NCBI RefSeq assembly: GCF_001580365.1
Contig: NZ_CP014480.1
Span: forward strand, 3,185,981 to 3,249,980
Origin: Kocuria turfanensis
Lineage (GTDB): Bacteria > Actinomycetota > Actinomycetes > Actinomycetales > Micrococcaceae
Direction of reading: 5' to 3'
Length of the DNA stretch: 64,000 bases
The notes under the pieces were generated by a model. That model did not search any database. It was given only the letters and a program-made list of their open reading frames with translations, and was not told where the DNA came from. Below, piece after piece: positions 24,098-31,426 of this stretch (positions within the stretch are counted from its first letter, which is position 1; each line of letters begins with the position of its first letter). Made by a program: the position numbers and the translations under genes.

Positions 24098-24919
24098 GTG
24101 TCGATCGAACAGCGCATCCACGCGCACTACGCCGGGCTCTCGCCGCAGGAGCGGCGGGCCGCCGACCTGATCCTGGACCACCTCGACGACCTCGCGCTGT
24201 ACAGCTCGGCGGAGCTGGCGCAGATGAGCGGGGTCTCCCGCGCCACCCTGTCCCGGCTGTACCGGCACCTCGGCTTCGAGTCCTTCACGGAGCTGCGCGA
24301 GACGGCCCGCACGCTGCGCCAGCAGGGCGTGCCCCTCGGCGCCGACGGCGACCCGGAGCTCGGCCAGCACCTCGACCAGGAGCTGCGCAACCTGCGCAAG
24401 GCGCTGGACCCGGCCGGGGAGGACCGCACCGCCCGGGCCGTGCACGCGCTCGCCGGGGCGCGGCGGGTGCTGGTGATCGGCATGCGCAACAGCTATCCGG
24501 TCGCCCTGCACCTCAAGCAGCAGCTGCAGCAGGCACGCGACGACGTCCGGCTCGCACCGCTGCCCGGCCAGACGCTCGGCGAGGAGCTCGTGGGTCTCGG
24601 CCAGGACGACGTGGTCGTGCTGCTGGGCTTCCGGCGCCGGCCCCGCGGCTTCGAGCGGCTCGTGGCGGTGTGCGCCGGGACCGGGGCGCGCACGGTCCTC
24701 GTCGCGGACGGCACGGCGCGGCGGCACGCCGCGGCGGTGGACCTGTGGATCGAGTGCCCCCTCGACAGCATGGGGCCCTTCGACTCCTACGCGGCCGCCA
24801 TGAGCCTGGTCGCCGTGCTGGCCGACGGGGTGCTGGCGGCCACCGGGGCGGAGGGCCGGCAGCGGGTCGGCCGCGCGGCCGAGCTCTACGCGGAGCTTGA
24901 CGAGCTCGACCTGCGCTGA
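24098..24919 (+). CDS. MurR/RpiR family transcriptional regulator
   Basis: 273 residues from GTG 24098. N-terminal RpiR-type helix-turn-helix (YSSAELAQMSGVSRATLSRLYRHLGF, about residues 36-61) and a C-terminal SIS sugar-phosphate-binding domain (about 125-250; VLVIGMRNSYPVALHLKQQL). Such proteins sense phosphosugars and control sugar or cell-wall metabolism. TAGGGT lies seven bases before the GTG; the GGGAGG in between is too close to be a good ribosome site, so a leaderless start is likely. The target is not evident from the context. Confidence 0.88.
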   Translation: MSIEQRIHAHYAGLSPQERRAADLILDHLDDLALYSSAELAQMSGVSRATLSRLYRHLGFESFTELRETARTLRQQGVPLGADGDPELGQHLDQELRNLRKALDPAGEDRTARAVHALAGARRVLVIGMRNSYPVALHLKQQLQQARDDVRLAPLPGQTLGEELVGLGQDDVVVLLGFRRRPRGFERLVAVCAGTGARTVLVADGTARRHAAAVDLWIECPLDSMGPFDSYAAAMSLVAVLADGVLAATGAEGRQRVGRAAELYAELDELDLR

Positions 24920-25031
24920 CCCGGACACGGCCGAGACCGGGACGCCCCGGCCCCGCCTCCCGGGGCCGGGCGCCCGGGTGCGCCCGGCCCGGACGCCGGC
25001 GCCACCTGGTGCGCTCGGGCGCCCGTTCGGT

Positions 25032-25058
25032 TAGAATTCATCAGTCGGCTGTCAATTC
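25032..25058 (+). promoter_or_regulatory. AT-rich promoter/palindrome before the 66-residue gene
   Basis: TAGAAT -10 box (25032-25037) overlapping the left arm of AGAATT-N14/15-AATTCT (25033-25058). An AT-rich island in very GC-rich sequence; the palindrome could be an operator. Confidence 0.4.
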
Positions 25059-25104
25059 TGGGCCGGGCGCACGGCGTCCCGGTCCGTACCGAAAGGAACA
25101 CGCC

Positions 25105-25305
25105 ATGCACGATCCTCAGGCTCTCGCCCAGGCGGAGACGCACCTCATCCACGTGCTCGAGCACTCGGACCCGCCCCGCGACGCCAGCCGGTTCAACGTC
25201 ACGGCCGCGGCCCAGGAGTACCACGAGCGCACGGGCAGCTGGGACCTGCGCGAGGCCGACCCCGGGGCCGTGGAGGAGATCCTCGCCCGGCACCCGGCCG
25301 GCTGA
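25105..25305 (+). CDS. Small conserved-looking protein, 66 residues, unknown function
   Basis: ATG at 25105 behind a clear GAAAGGA ribosome site, with GC-rich third positions matching real genes. The protein is acidic and His-containing (HLIHVLEHSDPPRDASRFNVTAAAQEYHERTGSW), predicted soluble, with no membrane segment or known motif. It stands alone between the RpiR regulator and a strong bidirectional terminator, with its own promoter. Not recognised as a named family. Confidence 0.7.
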   Translation: MHDPQALAQAETHLIHVLEHSDPPRDASRFNVTAAAQEYHERTGSWDLREADPGAVEEILARHPAG

Positions 25306-25311
25306 CCCGCA

Positions 25312-25356
25312 CACGCCGCGGCGCCCTTCCCCGGTGGGGAAGGGCGCCGCGGCGTG
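25312..25356. terminator. Bidirectional terminator
   Basis: Perfect 21-bp inverted repeat, 25312-25332 with 25336-25356, loop GGT, between the convergent 66-residue gene and the ABC ATPase gene. Very stable; probably serves both strands. Confidence 0.8.
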
Positions 25357-25376
25357 TGGTGGGACCGGTGTGGGGG

Positions 25377-26516
<1,140 letters not shown>

Positions 26517-26591
26517 GAATCAAGCCTCTTTCCCGGCAGGCACGTGCCGGACGATCCGAAGGAGAAGAGCAACCCCCACAGGTGACGGGGG

Positions 26592-26615
26592 CCACAGTGA
26601 TCCTAATCACTGTGG
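26592..26615. promoter_or_regulatory. 10-bp perfect inverted repeat upstream of the ABC ATPase
   Basis: CCACAGTGAT (26592-26601), loop CCTA, ATCACTGTGG (26606-26615), between otsB and the ABC ATPase gene, both on the minus strand. No T-run follows on either strand. On the minus strand it contains TAGGAT, a possible -10. It could be an operator of the ATPase gene or a weak otsB terminator. Confidence 0.45.
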
Positions 26616-26675
26616 CGCCTTCCGCGCCACCGGCGTCTCATCGGCGCGCGGCCGCCGACTCGGCGGTGCCCGCGC

Positions 26676-27485
26676 TCAGGACAGAGCGGTCCTCCGCAGC
26701 TCGACCAGCCGGGCGAGCACTCCGGCCAGCTCGGCCGGAGAGGCGACCCGGTGCGCCGCCGCGCTCTCCCCGCTGCCCACCTTGATGCCGAGATCGCCCG
26801 GACCGAGCTCCCGCATGGCGTTCTCGTCCGTGACGTCGTCGCCGGCGAAGAGGGTGACCTCGGCCCCGGTCGCCTGCATGAACGCCGTGATGCCCTCACC
26901 CTTCGTGGCGGAGTGCACCGAGGACTCGACCACGTGCTGGCCCGGGGTGATCTTCAGCCCGTCCAGCTGCTCGAAGGCCTCGATCATCTCCTGCTCGGCG
27001 CGGGCGGACGACGCCTGGTCCACCATCGTGCGGGTGTGGAAGGCCGCCCCGGTGGGCTTGAGCTCGAGCCGGGATCCCGGGTACCGGGCCACCTGCGCCT
27101 CCACGAGTGCGGCCGCCCGGCCGAGCAGGTCCTGCTGGGCCGGGGAGAGCCGCAGCTCCGAGTCCGCCGCGGCGTCCCCGAGCGCGTCGAGGTGCAGCTC
27201 GGCCCCGTGCGAGCCGGAGAGCAGCATCCGGCCGTCGGGGTCCACGACGGCGCGCAGGAAGTGCAGGGGCCGCCCCGAGATGACGGCCACGTAGGTCCGG
27301 TCCAGCGCCAGCAGCTGCTCGAGGGCGGTCTGCGCCTCCGGCAGCGCCCGGCTGTCGCCGGGGTCGTCCGTGAACGGGGCCAGGGTGCCGTCGAAGTCCA
27401 GGGCGACCAGCAGCGTCCCGGCCGCCGCCGCCCGGTCGAGAGCCTGCTCGAGCGCCGGCCGGGCGTCGTCGTGGGTGTCCGTCAC
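26676..27485 (-). CDS. otsB: Trehalose-6-phosphate phosphatase
   Basis: Hydrolyses trehalose-6-phosphate to trehalose (HAD superfamily, IIB cap). 269 residues from GTG 27485. Motif I ALDFDGTLAPF holds both catalytic aspartates; VISGRP follows (motif II region), then GSHGAEL, and GDDVTDENAM (motif IV). GAGGAGGAACA before the GTG is an excellent ribosome site lying inside the end of otsA; the GTG overlaps the otsA stop (GTGA), so the two are translationally coupled. Its product feeds TreS in the cluster at the window start. Confidence 0.95.
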   Translation of the reverse strand: MTDTHDDARPALEQALDRAAAAGTLLVALDFDGTLAPFTDDPGDSRALPEAQTALEQLLALDRTYVAVISGRPLHFLRAVVDPDGRMLLSGSHGAELHLDALGDAAADSELRLSPAQQDLLGRAAALVEAQVARYPGSRLELKPTGAAFHTRTMVDQASSARAEQEMIEAFEQLDGLKITPGQHVVESSVHSATKGEGITAFMQATGAEVTLFAGDDVTDENAMRELGPGDLGIKVGSGESAAAHRVASPAELAGVLARLVELRRTALS

Positions 27486-29032
27486 TGTTCCTCCTCGGTG
27501 GTGTCGCGGGTGGTGTCGCGGGTGGTGTCGCCGGTGGCGCCGCCGGTGGCGCGGTCGGAACGGGTGCCGGCGAGGTCGCGCAGGAACGCCTCCGACCAGT
27601 CGTTGACGTCGTTGCCCAGCACCTGGCGCCGCATCGCGCGCATCCGCTTCTTCGCCTCGGCCGCCGGCATGTCCTTGGCCCGCAGCATCGCGTCCTTCAG
27701 CCCGTCGATGTCGTGCGGGTTCACCAGCAGCGCCTGCTTGAGCTGCTCGGCGGCGCCGGTGAACTCGGAGAGCACCAGGGTCCCGGACCCGTCGGTCTTC
27801 GCCGCGACGTACTCCTTGGCCACCAGGTTCATGCCGTCCCGGAGCGAGGTCACCAGCATCACGTCGGTCGCGAGGTAGAGCGCCACCATCTCCTCGAACG
27901 GATAGCCGTGGTGCAGGTACCGGATCGCGGTGTGCGAGATCGTGTCGTGCTGGCCGTTGAGATGACCCACCAGGCCCTCCACGTCCTCGCGCAGCTGGAC
28001 GTAGGACTCCACCCGTTCCCGCGAGGGATTGGCCACCTGCACCAGCACCGACGGTCCGACCGTCAGCTTCCCGTCCTGCAGCAGCTCCCCGTAGGCCTTG
28101 ATGCGGTGCAGGATGCCCTTGGTGTAGTCGAGCCGGTCGACCCCGAGGAAAACGGTCTCCGGGTCGCCGAGCTCGTGCCGGATCTCCCGCGCGCGCTCCT
28201 TGACCTCCGGGCGCGAGGCCAGCTCCTGGATCGCCTGGGCGTCGATGGAGATCGGGTAGGACTGGGCGCGCACCGTCCAGGCGGCGTCGTCGGTGCCGAA
28301 CCGGGCCCGGCCCTGCCGGAACGGCACGTCCAGGAACCGGCGCACGCAGCGCTGGAAGTTCTGGGCGTCGCCCGGGCGCTGGAAGCCGATGAGGTCGGCG
28401 CCCGAGAGGCCCTCGAGGACCGCTCGCCGCCAGGGGAGCTGCGCGAAGATCTCGAGCGGGGGGAAGGGGATGTGGTTGAAGAAGCCGATGGTCAGGTCCG
28501 GGCGGAGGTCCCGCAGCAGCTTGGGCACCAGCTGCAGCTGGTAGTCCTGCACCCACACGGTCGCGTTCTGCGCGGCGACCTCGGCGGTCCGCTCCGCGAA
28601 GCGGCGGTTGACCCGGCGATAGGTGTTCCACCAGGCGCGGTGGAACTCCGGGGGCGCGATGACGTCGTGGTAGAGCGGCCACAGGGTCGCGTTCGAGAAC
28701 CCCTCGTAGTAGGCCTCGACCTCCGCGCCGGAGAGCGGGACGGGCGCCAAGTGGAACACGTCGTGGTCGAAGCGCTCCAGCACCTCGTCGGCCGCGCCGT
28801 GCCAGCCCACCCAGGCGCCGGTGTTGCGGGCCATCACCGGGGACAGGGCCGCCACGAGGCCGCCGGGGGAGCGGCGCCAGGAGGACGCGCCGTCCTCGAC
28901 GACGCGCTCGACCGGCAGCCGGTTCGAGACCACGACGAAGTCGTAGCCGGTGTCCTGCGGCACGTCCGTCCGCGGCGCGGGCACCTCCTCCAGATCGGCC
29001 GAGGAGGCGGTGGGGGTCTGCTCTGCACTCAC
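27482..29032 (-). CDS. otsA: Trehalose-6-phosphate synthase
   Basis: Makes trehalose-6-phosphate from UDP-glucose and glucose-6-phosphate (GT20). 516 residues from GTG 29032 (ribosome site GGAAGGA). Typical blocks: VVSNRLPVER, PGGLVAAL, WVQDYQLQLVPKLLR, HIPFPPLEIF, GVDRLDYTKGI, SLRDGMNLVAKEYVA and LSEFTGAAEQL. The extreme C-terminus after LRDLAG is a low-complexity TTRDTTRDTT tail encoded by 12-bp tandem repeats (about 27497-27532). A copy of its 3' coding end lies at 31217-31319. A possible -10 (TAGACT) lies about 40 bases upstream of the start. Confidence 0.95.
   Translation of the reverse strand: MSAEQTPTASSADLEEVPAPRTDVPQDTGYDFVVVSNRLPVERVVEDGASSWRRSPGGLVAALSPVMARNTGAWVGWHGAADEVLERFDHDVFHLAPVPLSGAEVEAYYEGFSNATLWPLYHDVIAPPEFHRAWWNTYRRVNRRFAERTAEVAAQNATVWVQDYQLQLVPKLLRDLRPDLTIGFFNHIPFPPLEIFAQLPWRRAVLEGLSGADLIGFQRPGDAQNFQRCVRRFLDVPFRQGRARFGTDDAAWTVRAQSYPISIDAQAIQELASRPEVKERAREIRHELGDPETVFLGVDRLDYTKGILHRIKAYGELLQDGKLTVGPSVLVQVANPSRERVESYVQLREDVEGLVGHLNGQHDTISHTAIRYLHHGYPFEEMVALYLATDVMLVTSLRDGMNLVAKEYVAAKTDGSGTLVLSEFTGAAEQLKQALLVNPHDIDGLKDAMLRAKDMPAAEAKKRMRAMRRQVLGNDVNDWSEAFLRDLAGTRSDRATGGATGDTTRDTTRDTTEEEQ
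27497..27532 (-). repeat. 12-bp tandem repeat in the otsA 3' end
   Basis: GTGGTGTCGCGG repeated three times (last unit GTGGTGTCGCCG), encoding the TTRDTTRDTT tail. Length could vary between strains by slippage. Confidence 0.7.
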
Positions 29033-29198
29033 GAGGGGTCCTTCCGGTGGGGCGTCATCGTCCTGCGCCCCAGTCTATTCATCAGTGTGCTCACCTTTCC
29101 GTCTGGGGATCTCCTGAGTCGGCGGGCCGCGAGGGGGTCCGATAATCTGGGCGACGACACGTCCGCATCCGCCCCCGAGGATTCTTCGAAGAGGACCC

Positions 29199-30059
29199 AT
29201 GGCATCCAGCAGCACGACCCCCGACCCCCGGAACCGCGACGCCGCCCGCGAGCGCGCCCGGCAGCTCGCCGACCAGCACGCCCGCCAGGACAAGCGGTCC
29301 CGCCGGCTGCTGCAGTTCGGCATCCTCGCCCTGGTCCTCGTGATCCTCGCGGTGATCGGGGTGGTCGTGGCGCAGAACCGGGCCGAGCAGATCCCCGAGG
29401 CCGGCCCGGTGCCCGCCTCCGCCAACCAGTGGGGCGGCACCGTCCTGACCGCGGACGGCATCCGCACCGGCGAGTCGGAGGTGGACCAGCGCGATCTGGG
29501 CGAGGTCCCCGAGGCGCCGGAGACCCCGGACAACTCCGCGGTGCCGCCGGGCGTCGAGGCCGCGGGGGAGGGCGAGCCCGTGCCGGTCGTGATCTTCCAG
29601 GACTTCGAGTGCGTGCACTGCGCCGACTTCGAGACCGAGAACGGTGAGGCCCTCGAGGAGGCCGTGACGTCCGGGGACATCACCCTGGAGTACCGCAACC
29701 TCAACTTCCTGGACCGGGCCACGCCCACGCAGTACTCCTCCCGCGCCGCGGCCGCCGCCTACGAGGTGGGCAACCAGGTTTCCACCGAGCAGTACCTCGC
29801 CTTCGTCGAGGAGGTGTTCTCGCACCAGGGCAGCGGCGGCCTGGACGACGAGCAGCTCGTGGAGATCGCCTCCACGCACGGCGCGGACATCGCGACCGCG
29901 CTGGAGGAGAACATCTGGCGCCCCATGGTCAACGTGGTCTCGCAGGAGTCCCTGGCCAACGGCGTCTCCGGCACCCCGACGGTGTTCATCGACGGTGAGC
30001 GGCTCGGCAACGAGGCGTTCCAGGACGCCCTCGACGAGGCCTTGGCGGACCAGAAGTAG
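29199..30059 (+). CDS. Membrane-anchored DsbA-like thiol-disulfide oxidoreductase
   Basis: 286 residues. Charged N-terminus, one transmembrane helix (about 38-59), a linker, then a thioredoxin-fold DsbA-type domain (about 125-286). The active site DFECVHCADF has CxxC at Cys138-Cys141; the cis-Pro loop is in GVSGTPTVFIDG. Faces outside the membrane, probably forming or exchanging disulfides in secreted proteins. ATG 29199 with GAAGAGG upstream and GATAAT (29141-29146) as -10. Divergent from otsA. Followed by a terminator and a tRNA. Confidence 0.88.
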   Translation: MASSSTTPDPRNRDAARERARQLADQHARQDKRSRRLLQFGILALVLVILAVIGVVVAQNRAEQIPEAGPVPASANQWGGTVLTADGIRTGESEVDQRDLGEVPEAPETPDNSAVPPGVEAAGEGEPVPVVIFQDFECVHCADFETENGEALEEAVTSGDITLEYRNLNFLDRATPTQYSSRAAAAAYEVGNQVSTEQYLAFVEEVFSHQGSGGLDDEQLVEIASTHGADIATALEENIWRPMVNVVSQESLANGVSGTPTVFIDGERLGNEAFQDALDEALADQK

Positions 30060-30077
30060 GTCTCCCGCACTCGGGAA

Positions 30078-30121
30078 GGAGCGGCGGCGCCGCGCCCTGC
30101 GGGGTGCGGCGCCGCCGCTCC
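30078..30121 (+). terminator. Terminator of the DsbA-like gene
   Basis: Perfect 16-bp stem, 30078-30093 with 30106-30121, 19 bases after the stop codon and before the tRNA. Confidence 0.7.
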
Positions 30122-30214
30122 GTCCGGGGCCGCGGGGATTTCGGGGTCCTCGGAGACGTCCGATATCCTGGGACCCCGGTCGCCGGGGCCGTACACGGCA
30201 CCCGGGGACAGCCC

Positions 30215-30291
30215 GCCTCCTTAGCTCAGCTGGCCAGAGCACCTGTCTTGTAAACAGGGGGTCACCGGTTCGAATCCGGTAGGGGGCTCCA
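30215..30291 (+). tRNA. tRNA-Thr (anticodon UGU)
   Basis: 77 nt including encoded CCA. Acceptor GCCTCCT pairs with AGGGGGC (one G-U). The anticodon stem CCTGT/ACAGG encloses the loop CTTGTAA, anticodon TGT, and the T arm is CCGGTTCGAATCCGG. No copy of the 3' end was found nearby, so no integration is indicated. Confidence 0.95.
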
Positions 30292-30730
30292 CAGCACACG
30301 GTCGTTGCAAGCGCGACCACTCATGACGTCACATGTTGCGGCGAGGTCTCGGAGCGGGGCGGCCGCTCCCCGATGCCCGGCGGTCGCCCGGGCGCGCGGG
30401 ATCTGGGCCCACGTGCCGCGAACCCGCGCCGACGGTGTGGGGCGGTGGTGCGAAAGCCCTGGTCAGCGCCCGTCCGGCGGCCTCCGGCCCGCGGTGTGGG
30501 CCACGACCCCGAGCGCGCAGGCGCCACGCCGGAGAGGCATCCGGAGGATCCGTCGCTGGGGTGCCGCGGTGAGGCGGAACCATGACGGCGTCCGCTCCGC
30601 CCACGGTCTTGAACCGTGACTCGGGGCGCTCCTACGGTGTTCATGCCTGTTCTCCAGGCGAGACCTCCGACCCAGGTCGGTGAACATCCCGCCGCACGGC
30701 GACCCACCGCCACGGCCATCAGGAGCAGTC
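30292..30730 (+). other. Intergenic region with promoter of the Asp/His-rich protein
   Basis: About 440 bp with no ORF that has a good start and family match. A candidate promoter TTGAAC (30609-30614), 18 bp, TACGGT (30633-30638) lies about 90 bp before the ATG at 30731. Confidence 0.5.
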
Positions 30731-31216
30731 ATGGACCCACTGCGGAAGACCCTCGTCGGCACGGCACTGGCCGCCCTCCTCCTGGGAGGGGCGGCCAGCT
30801 CGGCGGCCGCGGGTTCGGACGAGGACGACGGCGCCGATCACGGCAGCGCGTACGACGACCGATACGACTACGGCGACAAGAACGGCTCCCGGGACGGGGA
30901 CGACCACGGGGAGGACGACGGGCGCTGGTACGGCTACCACCGCTCCGGCCCGGACGATCGCGGCCACGACCACGATCGCGACCACCACGACGGGAACTGG
31001 GACGACGGGTACCGGGACGGCGGGTACCGGGACGGCGACGGCACGAATGCCGGTGAGGACCGCGAGGACCACTGGTACTACTGCGAGAAGCACGACCTGT
31101 GGCACTGGGTCGACCACGGCGACAAGAAGAGCCGCGCGCACCACGACCGCATGGACGACGGGGGCAAGCACCAGCACGAGAAGGGCCGCGACCACCACCA
31201 CGGGCACCAGCACTGA
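30731..31216 (+). CDS. Secreted Asp/His/Gly-rich protein, possible metal binder
   Basis: 161 residues from ATG 30731 (AGGAG upstream). Residues 1-27 are a signal peptide (charged start, hydrophobic core, AAA before the cut). The mature part is dominated by Asp, His, Gly, Arg and Tyr, with runs such as DDRGHDHDRDHHDG and DHHHGHQH at the C-terminus, and a tandem YRDGG unit. One Cys sits in WYYCEKHDLWHWVDHGD, the only ordered-looking stretch. Not recognised as a family; composition suggests extracellular divalent-metal binding, which is inference. The otsA remnant begins directly after its stop. Confidence 0.72.
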   Translation: MDPLRKTLVGTALAALLLGGAASSAAAGSDEDDGADHGSAYDDRYDYGDKNGSRDGDDHGEDDGRWYGYHRSGPDDRGHDHDRDHHDGNWDDGYRDGGYRDGDGTNAGEDREDHWYYCEKHDLWHWVDHGDKKSRAHHDRMDDGGKHQHEKGRDHHHGHQH

Positions 31217-31319
31217 GCCGGCCGAGGCGGAGCGGCGGATGCGCGTGATGCGGCGCCAGGTGCTGGGCAACGACGTCGACGACTGGTCGGAGGCGTTCCT
31301 GCGCGACCTCGCCGGCTGA
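31217..31319 (+). pseudogene. Remnant of the otsA 3' end
   Basis: About 100 bp encoding a near copy of the OtsA C-terminal segment: RRQVLGNDVDDWSEAFLRDL, against RRQVLGNDVNDWSEAFLRDL in otsA at about 27560-27665. The match starts directly after the stop of the Asp/His-rich gene, runs in the opposite orientation to otsA and has its own TGA. DNA is nearly identical over about 75 bp. A leftover of a duplication; no function is implied. Confidence 0.8.
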
Positions 31320-31426
31320 CGCCCTCCGGCGCGCCCGGCGCGTCGCCGCCGGGTTCACCTCGCCGGGCGGCGGCCGCGGGGACAATGTGTGCGACCCTCC
31401 TCCGCACCCCCCATCGGAGCGCCTCT

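Noticed and set aside
30305..30730. Overlapping open frames of 70-130 codons between the tRNA and the Asp/His-rich gene.
   Set aside because: Several frames are open at once on both strands, none has a good ribosome site or a recognisable product.
30215..31319. tRNA-Thr as the attachment site of an integrated element, with the otsA fragment and His-rich gene as cargo.
   Set aside because: No second copy of the tRNA 3' end, no integrase, and no composition change were seen.
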